DNA from: Sporosarcina aquimarina
GTDB taxonomy: Bacteria; Bacillota; Bacilli; Bacillales_A; Planococcaceae
Direction: 5' to 3'
DNA length: 64,000 nt
NCBI RefSeq assembly: GCF_019748715.1
Contig: NZ_JACLBZ010000020.1
Coordinates: forward strand, 1-64,000
The position numbers and the translations under genes were made by a program. Numbering within the stretch: the first letter of the stretch is position 1; each line of letters starts with the position of its first letter. The notes beneath the pieces were generated by a model. It was not told where the DNA came from. It saw only the letters and a list, made by a program, of their open reading frames with translations, and made no database searches. Shown here piece by piece: positions 47,317 through 57,613 of this stretch.

Positions 47317-47880
47317 ATGGCAGAGCAGAATATTACACGTAAAGATGCCATGATCTTCAATCAGCGCGTCGCCCAAATGTCCAAAGCATTATGGAAGGCT
47401 GTTGAAAAAGACTGGCAGCAATGGATCAAACCTTATGATCTAAATATTAATGAGCACCATATTTTATGGATTGCCTATCATCTAGAAGGCGCCACAATTT
47501 CCGATATCGCTAAATTTGGTGTGATGCATGTTTCTACCGCGTTCAACTTCTCTAAAAAACTAGAACAGCGAGAACTCCTCTACTTCTCCAAAAAAAATGA
47601 CGATCGACGCAATACATATGTGACTGTAACGGAAGAAGGAAAGGACCTGCTGATTAAAATGAACGCCAATTACCATAATGAAGATTACAGTATCCTCCAA
47701 GGTTCCTTGCCGATAAGAGATATTTATGGAAAATTCCCAGAGTTCTTAGAGGTAATGTCCGTTCTTCGCAATATTTACGGGGATGATTTCATGGATATTT
47801 TCGAACGCGGTTTTCAGAATATCGAGAAGACTTATGAAGATCAAGAAGATTATCTTCAGAAAACAGAAGTGGAAACATAA
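47317..47880 (+). CDS. scoC: Transition-state regulator ScoC (Hpr), MarR family
   Basis: 187-residue winged-helix repressor. The wHTH region (about 45-115) includes [38 protein letters not shown] and [14 protein letters not shown]. In Bacillus subtilis it represses extracellular protease, sporulation and peptide-transport genes. The first 30 and last 60 residues are helical dimerisation regions. Start follows AGCAGGTG. Family length (about 200) fits. Confidence 0.95.
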   Translation: MAEQNITRKDAMIFNQRVAQMSKALWKAVEKDWQQWIKPYDLNINEHHILWIAYHLEGATISDIAKFGVMHVSTAFNFSKKLEQRELLYFSKKNDDRRNTYVTVTEEGKDLLIKMNANYHNEDYSILQGSLPIRDIYGKFPEFLEVMSVLRNIYGDDFMDIFERGFQNIEKTYEDQEDYLQKTEVET

Positions 47881-47964
47881 GAACCACCGTTAATCAATTC
47901 GGTTTTTTTCTTTTACTCGCATACTCTGATATGATAATATAGACGCATAATGAGGAGGTTTAAA

Positions 47965-48150
47965 ATGGTTCTCACAATTACCATTCTATTTTCACTGTTC
48001 TACTTATTTCAAATTAATAAAATGACATTTGCTCTTTGCCAATCTAGAGAGATTCCAGAAGAGAAGCAGCCGAAAATCTATCGGACTGTTAATATTCTCA
48101 TCACAATCCTTATCTTGTCTTTATATGTGGAAGTTTTCTTTCACGCTTAA
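47965..48150 (+). CDS. Small two-helix membrane protein
   Basis: 61 residues, not recognised. Two hydrophobic segments (VLTITILFSLFYLFQI at the N-terminus and TVNILITILILSLYVEVFF at the C-terminus) are separated by a short charged loop with SREIPEEKQPK. The ATG at 47965 follows GAGGAGG with 6-nt spacing, a strong ribosome site. It lies between scoC and prsA and ends at a good terminator. Confidence 0.7.
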   Translation: MVLTITILFSLFYLFQINKMTFALCQSREIPEEKQPKIYRTVNILITILILSLYVEVFFHA

Positions 48151-48163
48151 AATGATTATGTAT

Positions 48164-48195
48164 GCCCGCCCCGCTCACGGGGCAGGGCTTTTTTT
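48164..48195 (+). terminator. Terminator of the small membrane-protein gene
   Basis: GCCCGCCCC and GGGGCAGGGC pair around a 6-nt loop and run into seven Ts. Confidence 0.88.
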
Positions 48196-48295
48196 AATAC
48201 AAGTACGCTGCACCAACAATAATCAACAAGATGAACAAAACAACAATTAAAGCAAAGCCGGATGTACCTGCCCCGCCGTGATTATAACCGCTCAT
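48194..48295 (-). CDS. YjcZ-family sporulation-type peptide
   Basis: 33 residues on the minus strand: Gly-rich start MSGYNHGGAGTSG followed by one hydrophobic helix FALIVVLFILLIIVGAAYLY. This composition and the FALIVVLFILLIIVGA core match the YjcZ family of tiny spore-associated membrane peptides of Bacillus. The ATG at 48295 is preceded by GGGGGTG. Too short for normal gene finding; its stop touches the T-run of the convergent terminator. Confidence 0.85.
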   Translation of the reverse strand: MSGYNHGGAGTSGFALIVVLFILLIIVGAAYLY

Positions 48296-48373
48296 GAAGG
48301 CACCCCCTTTCACACTGTATCTTATGCGAAAGTGGAAAAAAGCGGTTGGGCGTTGTAAAAAGAAGGAACCTTT

Positions 48374-48401
48374 TTGTTTTTCAAACGTTTTATGCTATAG
48401 T
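48374..48401 (+). promoter_or_regulatory. prsA promoter
   Basis: TTGTTT and TATAGT with a 16-nt spacer, about 40 nt before the start codon. Confidence 0.5.
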
Positions 48402-48440
48402 GATATCTTGAAATGACATTTAGATTAGGGGAGTTATTTG

Positions 48441-49400
48441 ATGAAAAAGAAAATTTTAGCTTTTACACTTGCAGCATCCGTTGCAGCATTGTCTGCATGT
48501 TCAGGCAATGGGGATAGCGAAGTCGTCATGACATCTAAAGCAGGAGATGTGACGAAAGAAGAATTCTATAAAGAGATGAAAGATTCCGTTGGTGAACAAG
48601 CATTGCAGATGATTGTTCTCGAAAAAGTTCTTGAAGATAAGTATAAAGTCGATGAGAAAAAAGTTGACGAAGAGTTCGACAAGAATAAAGAACAGCTTGG
48701 CGATAACTTCGAAGCCTTCTTGGCACAACAAGGACAAACACCTGATAGCTTCAAGAAAATGATTCGCCTGAATATGTTACAAGAGGCTGCATTGACTGAT
48801 GGAATTGAAGTATCTGATGAAGAACTGAATAAGCGCATCGAGGAGTCTCAATCCGAGATCAACGCTCGCCATATTCTTGTGGAAGACGAAGAAACAGCTA
48901 AAGAAGTAAAAGAAAAACTGGACAAAGGTGAGGACTTTGCGAAAGTCGCAAAAGAATACTCTACAGATCCAGGTTCTAAAGAAGAAGGCGGAAATCTAGA
49001 CTGGTTCGGTTACGGAGTTATGGTTCCTGAATTCTGGAATGCAGCTTACGACCTTGAACCAGGTACAATCAGTGAACCTGTTCAATCTGAACACGGCTTC
49101 CACATTATCGAAGTAAAAGAAAAGCGTAAAAAAGAAGATGAGAAGATCACTGATGAAAAGAAAGATGAGATTCGTCAGGAACTTTTGATGGAAAAAGCAG
49201 ATGAGAATGAATTGTTAACAAAAGTATCCGATTTGGTGAAAGCGGCTGACGTTAAAATTAAAGACAGCGATCTAAAATCTGCACTCGATTTGTTCAAGAT
49301 GGAAGAACAACCAGCAGATTCTGAAGAAACTCCTGACGTCGAAGAAGAACAAAAAGATTCAAAAGACGCAGAAGCTGAAGGAAAAGAAGAAAGTAAATAA
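48441..49400 (+). CDS. prsA: Foldase lipoprotein PrsA (peptidyl-prolyl isomerase)
   Basis: Extracytoplasmic folding catalyst for secreted proteins. 319 residues: signal peptide with lipobox LSAC, a helical chaperone-like region (about 30-135), a parvulin domain (about 137-230: ARHILVEDEETAKEV to EHGFHIIEVKEK), a second helical part and a strongly acidic tail (about 285-319, rich in Glu/Asp/Lys) that is longer than in Bacillus subtilis PrsA. The ATG at 48441 was chosen over the adjacent TTG. ScoC-prsA neighbourhood is conserved. Confidence 0.96.
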   Translation: MKKKILAFTLAASVAALSACSGNGDSEVVMTSKAGDVTKEEFYKEMKDSVGEQALQMIVLEKVLEDKYKVDEKKVDEEFDKNKEQLGDNFEAFLAQQGQTPDSFKKMIRLNMLQEAALTDGIEVSDEELNKRIEESQSEINARHILVEDEETAKEVKEKLDKGEDFAKVAKEYSTDPGSKEEGGNLDWFGYGVMVPEFWNAAYDLEPGTISEPVQSEHGFHIIEVKEKRKKEDEKITDEKKDEIRQELLMEKADENELLTKVSDLVKAADVKIKDSDLKSALDLFKMEEQPADSEETPDVEEEQKDSKDAEAEGKEESK

Positions 49401-49406
49401 GATGAT

Positions 49407-49445
49407 AAAAACTCCCATGATATTATTATCACGGGAGTTTTCTTT
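49407..49445. terminator. Bidirectional terminator between prsA and yhaM
   Basis: AAAACTCCCatGATA and TATCaCGGGAGTTTT form the stem; T-run on the plus strand and TTTTTATC on the minus strand. Confidence 0.85.
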
Positions 49446-49460
49446 AATCTATTTACCGGA

Positions 49461-50399
49461 TTACTCAAATGTCGGCTTATAAAACGATCGATTGTCGAGC
49501 GGGAATACACGCTCAGAAAATTCACCTGGGTTTGTTTTGGACATGACGCGATTCAACATATTCATCTTCGCATCAATATTATCAATATAATGCAGGATTT
49601 CAGCTTCCTTCAGCATAGGCCGCTTCGGGCTGCCCCATTCTTCTTTGCCGTGATGAGACAATACCATATGCTGCAGCAGCATGATCTCTTCACCATCGAT
49701 CTCGAGTTCCTCAGCCGCCTTCGAAATTTCATTCACCATGATGGTAATATGGCCGAGAAGATTTCCTTCGATCGTATATTGTGTACCGATTGGGCCGGAA
49801 AGCTCAATAACTTTTCCGATATCGTGCAAAATAATTCCCGCATACAATAAATCTTTATTCAGTGTTGGATACAGCTCTGCAATCGCCTTACCGAGCTTTA
49901 GCATGGACACAACGTGATCCAGCAGACCAGTTACATAGTCATGATGGTTTCTTGTCGCAGCAGGATACAACATAAAATCCGCTTGGTGTTTTTTCAATAA
50001 ATGACGAGTGACGCGCTGGATATCTGGATTTTTCATCTCAAAGAAATATTGCATTAACTCTTCAAAGAGCACTTCTTTGCTTTTTTCAGCAGATGGGACC
50101 AGATCCGCGATCGTAACGCCTTCTTCTTCCTTCATCGGACGAATCGCTTTAATACGTAATTGGTTTTTGCCACGATATTCATGGATTTCGCCGCCTACTT
50201 TGACGATGGTCGCTGCCTGATACAACTGTGCCTGTTCTTCACCAGTATCCCATAGTTTTGCTTCGAGATCTCCGCTTTTATCTTGCAGAATCAGTGTCAT
50301 GAATGGGCTTCCTTGTTGGGTGATGCCTTTTGTAGCCTGTTTAATCAAGAGAAATAGATCAACAGGCTCTCCTACTTGATGTTCCAATAATTTTTTCAT
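49461..50399 (-). CDS. yhaM: 3'-5' exoribonuclease YhaM
   Basis: 312 residues: N-terminal OB-fold (about 10-90, [19 protein letters not shown]) and C-terminal HD domain (about 150-280) with HDIGKVIEL and the upstream His in GLLDHVVSM. YhaM trims RNA 3' ends and ssDNA in a metal-dependent way. Its ATG overlaps the yhaN stop by 4 nt. Confidence 0.95.
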   Translation of the reverse strand: MKKLLEHQVGEPVDLFLLIKQATKGITQQGSPFMTLILQDKSGDLEAKLWDTGEEQAQLYQAATIVKVGGEIHEYRGKNQLRIKAIRPMKEEEGVTIADLVPSAEKSKEVLFEELMQYFFEMKNPDIQRVTRHLLKKHQADFMLYPAATRNHHDYVTGLLDHVVSMLKLGKAIAELYPTLNKDLLYAGIILHDIGKVIELSGPIGTQYTIEGNLLGHITIMVNEISKAAEELEIDGEEIMLLQHMVLSHHGKEEWGSPKRPMLKEAEILHYIDNIDAKMNMLNRVMSKTNPGEFSERVFPLDNRSFYKPTFE

Positions 50400-53257
50400 A
50401 ACTGGATCTCTCCTTTTACCCTTGTTCCAATCTCGACTTTATGTACGTCACTCGTCCATTTCAATTTCATTTCTTCATGGCAGGTGAAATATAAAAATTG
50501 ATGAGATGGTTGCAACTCTTTAATAATTTCTATCATACGCGAAAGTCTCTCATTATCAAAGTGAACAAATGGATCATCCATAATAATAGGAAATGGTGCA
50601 CGATCCGACAGAGCGGAAGCTAATGCGAGCCGCAATGAAAGATAAGCCTGCTCTTTTGTCGCTTGACTCAGTTCATTGATCATAAATTTCTGACCGTTCT
50701 GCGCCGCAGCTTGGAAATATCCTTCTGAAGTTAAACCAAGTGTGCGATATCGATATGCAGTTAAACGGCTAAACCATTCATTTGCCAGTTCCAAAACAGC
50801 CGGCAATTGATGTTCTTTCCACTCACTCATCGTTTGCCTGATGGCTTCCGTTACTGCTTTTCGAACCGTCCATTGTTTTGCCAGTTCCTCGAGTTCCGCT
50901 TTTCTTACTTCGAACACTTGCTGGAGCTCGCTGAAAGTCTTACTCGTTCCCATCTGTGCAAGCTCATGATCTACTTTCACTTGCTCATCCACTAACACGG
51001 TCACTTCTTTGCGGATAGCTTGCAGACGGTGCGCTGTCTGTTCACGGCTTCGTTCAAGCTCAGGTAACGTCCAGTCGACTTTCAGAGGTTCTTTTGTATA
51101 CATCGAGAGTTGTGAATTAATCTCCGCTAGATGCCGCTTCAGTAATTGCGCATTTTGATCATTTTGATAAGCAGTATAAAATTGCTCTTTCTCTGACACA
51201 GCCGTCCGGTCGAACAACTCCTGGATTTCTTGTTGTACTGCCTTCAAAAGTGCATTCGTTTCCTGCAACTGACCATCAAGATCTTCAAGGGTTTGCTGTT
51301 GGTTGTAGTACTTTCCAAGCAGTTCCTTCTGATCCATCAGTTCTTGGCGCAAATGTTCATACAATGCACTTTCCGCTACAGGTCCAATCAAAGATTCGAC
51401 CTCGTCCATTTGGTTTTGCAGTTGTTGTTTTCCTGCCTCCAAACGTTGCTGCCATGTGTGTTGCTCTGCTAACGTGTCCTGCAGCTCACGCAACAAACGG
51501 AAGCTCTCTTGGATGTTGAATGTCAGATCGATCGGATCATCTTGTACGGCTTTTTTCAACGCACCGATTGCTTGCTGCTTTTGCCGATGTGATTGCTCCA
51601 TCTCAGTAGCTAGTTTCTGTAATTTACGGTCCAGCCTTTCAATCTCTGTATATACTTGCTGTTGGGTTCGCTGCTGTGTTTCAAAGCGCTCCTCCAGGCT
51701 CTCCATCTCAGCGGCCAATGATTCATGTTCTTGAATAAAAGTTCGTTGTTCTTCCAATGTAGCTGGTTGCTTTTTCCTTAGAAACATTCCGACAGCCAAA
51801 CTGATCACGCCTAAAATCGCGATGAACCACTGCTGTTGCCATATACCATATACTCCAATAATGAGACCAATGACGAGTAAGAATAATGGAACCAGGCGCT
51901 CCGATGATTGCTGCTGATTCGCTACAGACAGCATAAGTTTCGCTTCTGAAAGTTGCCGTTTCAACTCAGGCCATTTCGCCAGCTTCTTCATTTCCTGTTC
52001 TGTGATAATTTGGCGTTCAAGCTGTTCTTTCCGCTGCTCTGCTTCCTGGCGCTCACTTTCCGCTTCTGCAAGCATACGATTCAGTGTTGTCAATTGTTGC
52101 TCCGCCTCAGCCTGTTCCTGCACTAGCGGTTCTAATTGACGCTCTCTCTGAATTGAAATATCCATCTGTTCGATAGCTGATAACTGAGCCTCTGTCAGAG
52201 CCAGACGATGTGTCAGCTGTTGTTTTTTCGTCGCGAGCAATCGGATTTCCTGTTCAGCAGAGAGCGTGTCCGTTCGCAAGCGATGCCATTCTGCTTCTTG
52301 AGCCACCCAACGTTCCAACTGCTGCCGTTCACTTTCTGGTCGCAACCCGACTAGTTCAGTTTGCCATTGTTGCTGTTCTTTTTCTAAACGAGCCTTTTTT
52401 ATTTCCAATTCCGCCTGTTTGCTGGCTAGCTCTTCATACCTTCGAATACCGTCTGCCGGGAAGTCCCCGCTTGGATACTCGGCCAATTGCTCTAAAAGTT
52501 GTTGCTGTCGTTGTTGCAGCGGGACGATCTGCATCGCGGTCATCTGTTCATCCGCTTGTACATGCAGCTGCTGTTCTTCCAGTCGCAAGGCTTTCACTTG
52601 CTCTGTCAATTGGTGTTGCCGTTGCGTTAACGGTTCGTAGGCTGCAAGTTTCTGCTGTTCGTTTTGGATTGCGTGTTCAAGTTCTTTTATTTCCGTTAGT
52701 TTTTGATTCATTAGCGGCAGTTTTCCGGACTTCTTAAATAAGCCGGCTGTTTCTTTTTCTAATTTCTTTTCCAATTTCCACAGCGTGTCGAGACCTGTAG
52801 TGCCAGATGCCAGCAAGGTGCGGCTCAGTTCATCTTCGTCCATCTTGTCGAGACCTTGCAGCTGAAACAGCGAGAAAGAAAAGATCGCTTCAAACGCCTG
52901 GCGGTCATAGCCTCTCAATAAATGTTTCAGCTCTTCTTCCCCTGCCGTCCGTCCATCTTCAAACTGTATTCTGACGTCACCCGAGGACTTACCTCGCACT
53001 CGTTCAATCATCCAATTGCCAAATTCTGCGTCCGTTACATAAAGACAACCGCCATACTTTCCGCCTGTTTTCGGTTCATAGCGAAGTTCTTGCTGATTCT
53101 TTTGCGGGAATCCGAATAAAATATGAAGAATCGCTTGCTGAATCGTCGTCTTGCCCGCTTCATTCGGACCATATAGAAGATTCATGCCATTAGAAAATTT
53201 GATTTCTACATTCTCATGCTGACCAAACCCATATAGGACGATCTTTCGAATATTCAT
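50396..53257 (-). CDS. yhaN: SbcC/Rad50-like coiled-coil ATPase YhaN
   Basis: 953 residues. N-terminal half of an ABC-type ATPase with Walker [14 protein letters not shown]-terminal half with signature-like [18 protein letters not shown] and Walker [13 protein letters not shown]. The middle (about 160-850) is coiled coil very rich in Gln, Glu and Leu, interrupted near residue 460-495 by two adjacent hydrophobic segments ([19 protein letters not shown] and [16 protein letters not shown]) that should cross the membrane. With YhaO it forms a putative membrane-linked DNA-processing complex; it is coupled to yhaM and yhaO. Confidence 0.93.
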   Translation of the reverse strand: MNIRKIVLYGFGQHENVEIKFSNGMNLLYGPNEAGKTTIQQAILHILFGFPQKNQQELRYEPKTGGKYGGCLYVTDAEFGNWMIERVRGKSSGDVRIQFEDGRTAGEEELKHLLRGYDRQAFEAIFSFSLFQLQGLDKMDEDELSRTLLASGTTGLDTLWKLEKKLEKETAGLFKKSGKLPLMNQKLTEIKELEHAIQNEQQKLAAYEPLTQRQHQLTEQVKALRLEEQQLHVQADEQMTAMQIVPLQQRQQQLLEQLAEYPSGDFPADGIRRYEELASKQAELEIKKARLEKEQQQWQTELVGLRPESERQQLERWVAQEAEWHRLRTDTLSAEQEIRLLATKKQQLTHRLALTEAQLSAIEQMDISIQRERQLEPLVQEQAEAEQQLTTLNRMLAEAESERQEAEQRKEQLERQIITEQEMKKLAKWPELKRQLSEAKLMLSVANQQQSSERLVPLFLLVIGLIIGVYGIWQQQWFIAILGVISLAVGMFLRKKQPATLEEQRTFIQEHESLAAEMESLEERFETQQRTQQQVYTEIERLDRKLQKLATEMEQSHRQKQQAIGALKKAVQDDPIDLTFNIQESFRLLRELQDTLAEQHTWQQRLEAGKQQLQNQMDEVESLIGPVAESALYEHLRQELMDQKELLGKYYNQQQTLEDLDGQLQETNALLKAVQQEIQELFDRTAVSEKEQFYTAYQNDQNAQLLKRHLAEINSQLSMYTKEPLKVDWTLPELERSREQTAHRLQAIRKEVTVLVDEQVKVDHELAQMGTSKTFSELQQVFEVRKAELEELAKQWTVRKAVTEAIRQTMSEWKEHQLPAVLELANEWFSRLTAYRYRTLGLTSEGYFQAAAQNGQKFMINELSQATKEQAYLSLRLALASALSDRAPFPIIMDDPFVHFDNERLSRMIEIIKELQPSHQFLYFTCHEEMKLKWTSDVHKVEIGTRVKGEIQL

Positions 53258-53261
53258 TTGA

Positions 53262-54473
53262 TCATCCTTCCTTCAGCAATTCATTTGCCAATAAAGCAGC
53301 CGCTTGCTGTTTCAATTGTTCTATATCATGTGGTTCCAAACGTTCCAAATAACGCCCTGCCCGATGACTGTATACATCTTTCACAAGATTGTTCCAGTCG
53401 TCCTGCTCCCATTTTTCTATTGTTTGTTCTATAGGTTCCAGCAAAGCTTTCGGCAACTCCCTATTCGTAACCAAGGGCCATTCAATTGATGAAATCCACA
53501 CAAACGGCTCCATACCGCTATATTGTTCCCTTAATACATCCAGCCATTCCGATTCAGTAGATGCCCCCTGCAGATCATCAGCCAGTCCCTCGACGTGCTC
53601 CATCACCAGTTCCACTACCACACTTCCTGACTCGGCAACCAGCCCGTCGATCGCTTCCTGACACTTCGTCAACCAAGCATCCGCAAATTCAATCCCTTCA
53701 CACGAAATAGTCAATTCAGTAAAGACAATATCCGAAGTCTCAACAAACTTTAAAGATGCTTTTTCACTGGATAACGAAATATCGTAAAATCCTTTTATTC
53801 CTTGTTCTTTCCGATGCCGTCCCTGCAAATTTCCGGGATAAACGATGGGAGGATATTCCACTAACTGCTGACGCTTATGGATATGTCCCAGCGCCCAATA
53901 GTGATAGTTCTTTTCCTGCAATTCACGGATAGTGAACGGTGCATACACAGCATGCGCGGAATCACCCGCCACACTGCCATGCAGCAAACCAATATGAATA
54001 CCTTCACCGTGCGCACTAGGATATTTCTCGATCATCGGTTCTCTCACATGCCGCTGAGGATAACTAAAGCCGTGCAAGAACACATCTTTCCCCTTTACAG
54101 TCATCTGCTTCTGTTCTACTTCTTCTGAAAATACCTGCACATTAGCCGGCAATGAGACTCTTGTCCAATTACCTGCCAAATGATCATGGTTTCCATACGT
54201 TACGAATACAGGAATCCCAACATCAAAAAGCCGTTGCATTCCTTGCTGAAAACGAATTTGCGCACGTAAGCCTCGGTCTTCTCCATCATATACATCGCCG
54301 ACGATTAAGATAAAGTCTGGCTGTTCTTTCACTGCATAATCTATAAAGCGATCAAATGCCGTGAACGTCGATTGTTGCAATCTAAGCAATTCATCCGGCC
54401 CGGCGGCAGCCATGCCTTTAAAGGGGCTGTCCAAGTGCAGATCAGCTGTATGTAAAAATCGGATCGTCTCCAT
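53262..54473 (-). CDS. yhaO: SbcD-like metallophosphoesterase YhaO
   Basis: 403 residues. Calcineurin-like phosphoesterase domain (about 1-210) with HTADLHLDSPF, GDVYDGEDRG, TYGNHDHLAG and the His pairs LLHGSVAGDS and ALGHIHKRQ, all metal-binding motifs. C-terminal part (about 280-403) is helical, probably docking on YhaN. The likely activity is a nuclease, by analogy with SbcD/Mre11. Confidence 0.93.
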   Translation of the reverse strand: METIRFLHTADLHLDSPFKGMAAAGPDELLRLQQSTFTAFDRFIDYAVKEQPDFILIVGDVYDGEDRGLRAQIRFQQGMQRLFDVGIPVFVTYGNHDHLAGNWTRVSLPANVQVFSEEVEQKQMTVKGKDVFLHGFSYPQRHVREPMIEKYPSAHGEGIHIGLLHGSVAGDSAHAVYAPFTIRELQEKNYHYWALGHIHKRQQLVEYPPIVYPGNLQGRHRKEQGIKGFYDISLSSEKASLKFVETSDIVFTELTISCEGIEFADAWLTKCQEAIDGLVAESGSVVVELVMEHVEGLADDLQGASTESEWLDVLREQYSGMEPFVWISSIEWPLVTNRELPKALLEPIEQTIEKWEQDDWNNLVKDVYSHRAGRYLERLEPHDIEQLKQQAAALLANELLKEG

Positions 54474-54543
54474 AAATGCACCTCTCCCACGAATACTCGT
54501 TCTCTATTTTACCATAAGCCATCTCCAACTGAAAAGAGCATGA

Positions 54544-54610
54544 AAAACAAGGACTGCCCCGAAAGTCATTTAAAAATGATTTCTTCTTCGGAACAGCCCT
54601 TGTTCTTTTT
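54544..54610 (-). terminator. Terminator of the yhaQP operon
   Basis: AACAAGGGCTGTTCCGAAG pairs with its imperfect complement (CTTTCGGGGCAGTCCTTGTT), followed by TTTTTC on the minus strand. CTGTTCC-type stem family. Confidence 0.78.
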
Positions 54611-54631
54611 ATTGTATCATGCGTTTGCCTG

Positions 54632-54681
54632 TGATCATTAACTGCCTGTACTCGATCATAACAGTATCACTAGCGCTCATA
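54632..54681. repeat. Three-unit 21-bp array (CGATCATAA/CGCTCATAA)
   Basis: TGATCAT, CGATCAT and CGCTCAT start at 54632, 54653 and 54674, exactly 21 nt apart. The motif is the reverse complement of that at 13320-13453, so this is a smaller inverted copy of the same repeat family. Confidence 0.75.
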
Positions 54682-54764
54682 ACGCAGTTTCTCTCTCTTA
54701 GATGACAAAGCCTTTATCAAAACCGTATCTCTTTCGGCAAAAACCATTGACATCTAAGAGTATA

Positions 54765-56024
54765 TTATTCTTTCCCTAATTGAATTGCTTTTTTCAAGTC
54801 TTTCAATGAGCGCGATGGACCGTACATCAACACCCCGCCACGATAGACCTTCGCTCCAAACCAGCCGAGCATGATAATCGTCGCAACCATAATGGCAATC
54901 GAAAGCAAGGGTTCCCATAACGGCAAATCCAACATACCGACACGCAAGAACATAACGAGCGGTGTGAAGAATGGAATGAACGAAGCAATCTTCAAATAGC
55001 CTAGCTCAGGATTCCCAAGACCTGTTGCCGCAATGATGAATGCCGCTACCACGAGCAATGACATTGGCATGATCATTTGCTGGACATCCTCTGTACGGCT
55101 GACAAGCGAACCAAGCAACGCTGCCAGTGTGGCATATAAAAAGTACCCCAACAAGAAGAAAATCACCGCATAGACTAACGTGCTGACTTGTAAATTTTCT
55201 AGACTGAAGAATGCGGAAAGTTCATTTTCTTCTCCCATCGAAGAAAGTTTGTACGCAATGAATCCCGCCAATCCATAAACCACAATCTGAACAATCCCTA
55301 ATGATCCGATACCCAGCACTTTCGCAAACATATGCTTAACCGGCGATACACTCGATATCAAGATTTCCATTACACGCGAAGACTTCTCCGTCGCCACTTC
55401 TGTAGCAATCATGGAAGAGTAAATAATGACCGCAAAATAAATGACGAACATCAGCACATAAACTAGCACTCGCGCCTGATTCAGTTCGTCCTCTGACTTA
55501 GCTGAATCAGAAATATTTTGTTTTTCAAATTGGATCGGCGCAAACAAAGTAGCTACTTGTTCACCGGACAGCGATAATTGCTCTGCTTTTACTTCTGTCT
55601 GAATCGATTGCAATGCATCTTGTAAGGCAGAAGGCAAATAGTTATCCACCAAGCTTGCTGTCGTATACGTTGCTTGAATGGTCTGCGTTGCGTCCAAATC
55701 CAATTCAATGAATGCTTCGATGTCCTCCTCTTTCACTTGTTTTAACAACTGTTCTTTCGGTTCATCCGCAAGCTCGACTTTAATCTCCTCATCACTTTGC
55801 TTGAGCTGTTGTTGCAAACGCTCAGCCAACATACCGCTTTGATCTAAAACAAGTACTTTATCTTCTTTGCTGTCTCCTATCAATTTACCCGCCTTATCAA
55901 TAATACTCGGCAAATTCGCAAAAAGGAAAATTCCTGCAACCATGATAAGCGTCGTAATAAAAAATGATTTAGTTTTTGCTTTCGTCATAAAACTCTGTTT
56001 GAAAATAATCCAAAACTCACGCAT
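54765..56024 (-). CDS. yhaP: ABC-2 type export permease YhaP (NatB-like)
   Basis: 419 residues: one N-terminal helix (about 18-38), a large extracytoplasmic domain (about 45-165), then five to six helices (about 170-395). SRVMEILISSVSPVKHMFAKVLGIG is the ABC-2 permease core motif. Family includes sodium exporter NatB. Start at 56024 (MREFWIIF) overlaps yhaQ by 8 nt and uses GGGGGAAGAG inside it. Confidence 0.9.
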   Translation of the reverse strand: MREFWIIFKQSFMTKAKTKSFFITTLIMVAGIFLFANLPSIIDKAGKLIGDSKEDKVLVLDQSGMLAERLQQQLKQSDEEIKVELADEPKEQLLKQVKEEDIEAFIELDLDATQTIQATYTTASLVDNYLPSALQDALQSIQTEVKAEQLSLSGEQVATLFAPIQFEKQNISDSAKSEDELNQARVLVYVLMFVIYFAVIIYSSMIATEVATEKSSRVMEILISSVSPVKHMFAKVLGIGSLGIVQIVVYGLAGFIAYKLSSMGEENELSAFFSLENLQVSTLVYAVIFFLLGYFLYATLAALLGSLVSRTEDVQQMIMPMSLLVVAAFIIAATGLGNPELGYLKIASFIPFFTPLVMFLRVGMLDLPLWEPLLSIAIMVATIIMLGWFGAKVYRGGVLMYGPSRSLKDLKKAIQLGKE

Positions 56025-56916
56025 GCTCTTCCCCCACTTTCGCAATGAAAATGTCTTGCAAAGAAGGTTCTTCTATTTCAAAATGACGAATTGGTCCTTT
56101 TAGTAAGGCCGCCTGTAATAAGTCATTCGCAACTTTTTCATCCTCCACCTGAAACACTGCACCTTCTAATGAGTGATGGGAAGTGATGACGCCATCCATT
56201 GACTCCATTCCTTCCAATGGAAAATCCGAACGAATTCGAACATTTTGTTTACCAAATGAACGCTTAACATCACGCAGTTTTCCGCTGACGAGTTGCTGGC
56301 CATGATGAATGATGCTAAGTTGCTCGCATAACTCTTCTACGTGGTCCATTCGGTGACTGGAAAATAAAATCGTCGCTCCATTGTTGCGGAAATCAACAAT
56401 CGCCTTCTTCAACATTTCCACATTCACTGGGTCAAGTCCTGAAAATGGTTCATCGAGAATAAGCAACTTCGGGTTATGCATTAATGACGCAATCACTTGG
56501 ATTTTCTGCTGATTCCCTTTTGATAATTCTTCCACTTTCTTATTCGTATAGTGAGGGACTTCAAAACGTTCCAACCATTGGAATGATGCACTTTTTGCAC
56601 TGACTTTATCCATACCGCGTAATTGACCAAGAAACATTAATTGCTCCAGCACCTTCATCTTCGGATACAAACCTCGCTCTTCAGGCAAATATCCAATTTG
56701 AGGGCTCGTTTCATATGAGATCGTCCGCCCATTCCATGCAATGGACCCTTCTGTCGTGTTCAGCAATCCAAGAATCATCCGGAATGTCGTCGTCTTACCT
56801 GCTCCATTCGCCCCTAAAAAACCATACATTGTCCCTTCTTCTACCATCAGCGATAATTGATCAACCGCAGTAAAGTCTCCAAATCTTTTGGTCACCTGTT
56901 CCAGCTGCAAAGCCAT
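56017..56916 (-). CDS. yhaQ: ABC transporter ATP-binding protein YhaQ (NatA-like)
   Basis: 299-residue ATPase: Walker A GANGAGKTT, Q-loop GYLPEERGLYP, signature LSKGNQQKIQ, Walker B LLILDEPFSGLD, switch His SSHRMDHVEE and a C-terminal extension (about 220-299). ATG at 56916 fits AGGAG spacing better than the GTG two codons upstream. Works with YhaP in export. Confidence 0.92.
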   Translation of the reverse strand: MALQLEQVTKRFGDFTAVDQLSLMVEEGTMYGFLGANGAGKTTTFRMILGLLNTTEGSIAWNGRTISYETSPQIGYLPEERGLYPKMKVLEQLMFLGQLRGMDKVSAKSASFQWLERFEVPHYTNKKVEELSKGNQQKIQVIASLMHNPKLLILDEPFSGLDPVNVEMLKKAIVDFRNNGATILFSSHRMDHVEELCEQLSIIHHGQQLVSGKLRDVKRSFGKQNVRIRSDFPLEGMESMDGVITSHHSLEGAVFQVEDEKVANDLLQAALLKGPIRHFEIEEPSLQDIFIAKVGEEHA

Positions 56917-56978
56917 ACTCACAGTCTCCTTTCATTCTCTCTTTCTAGTTCTACGGATTCTACCAACAAATTGTTTCA

Positions 56979-57281
56979 CTATTCTCTTTTATCTATCACT
57001 AAGCTTGCGATTCCATAAGATATCAACATGATTCCATATGCCACGGAAAGTAAAATAAAGGCAAGCTGAATTCCCTCATATAACAAAGCTCCAAGCCACA
57101 TCGCAGCCAATACAATTATCGTTATCCCCCAAGAAATCGTTCTAGCTTTAGCATGGACTTTTTCATAGCGTTCATCAAAGAGACGTTGTTTTTTTCCTTT
57201 CCGGCGCAGATACACTGCAATTGCTAACACAGTGCCAAACCCCATTAAAAAACCTAAGAGTCCAGAGCTAGATGGTAACAT
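56979..57281 (-). CDS. Small membrane protein, paralogue 2
   Basis: 100 residues with three hydrophobic segments (about 7-25, 50-68, 70-92). The cytoplasmic loop KKQRLFDERYEKVHAKARTISW closely matches KKQRRYDERYRNIHRQARSYSW in the adjacent gene, so the two are tandem duplicates. Similar to DUF2178-type proteins that accompany XRE regulators. Function unknown. Confidence 0.75.
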   Translation of the reverse strand: MLPSSSGLLGFLMGFGTVLAIAVYLRRKGKKQRLFDERYEKVHAKARTISWGITIIVLAAMWLGALLYEGIQLAFILLSVAYGIMLISYGIASLVIDKRE

Positions 57282-57299
57282 ATAAAATCCCCCTCTAAA

Positions 57300-57611
57300 T
57301 TAATTTTTACTATTCGCTATGGCCGCTCCAACTCCATAGGACGTCATATGAATAACCCAAATAGCAGTTAAAATGAAGAAAGCTAAACCTGGTCCCTCCA
57401 ACAGCATGGCAACCATCCAACCAATCAAAATTGCCCCAGTGGTAGCAAGCCATGAATAAGATCGTGCTTGCCTATGGATATTCCGGTATCGTTCATCATA
57501 ACGACGTTGTTTTTTTCCTATTCTCCAATTGATGAACCATACAATTCCGGCAATGACCAAGCCAAGCGGCAATCCCAGCAGAAAAGACCAAGTATTAAAT
57601 CCATCGTACAT
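57300..57611 (-). CDS. Small membrane protein, paralogue 1
   Basis: 103 residues with three to four hydrophobic segments and the shared DERYRNIHRQARSYSW loop. Its ribosome site GAGGAGGAA lies in the last codons of the upstream XRE gene, so translation is coupled. Function unknown; possibly a regulated membrane partner of YhaQP or an effector of its own. Confidence 0.75.
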   Translation of the reverse strand: MYDGFNTWSFLLGLPLGLVIAGIVWFINWRIGKKQRRYDERYRNIHRQARSYSWLATTGAILIGWMVAMLLEGPGLAFFILTAIWVIHMTSYGVGAAIANSKN

Positions 57612-57613
57612 AC

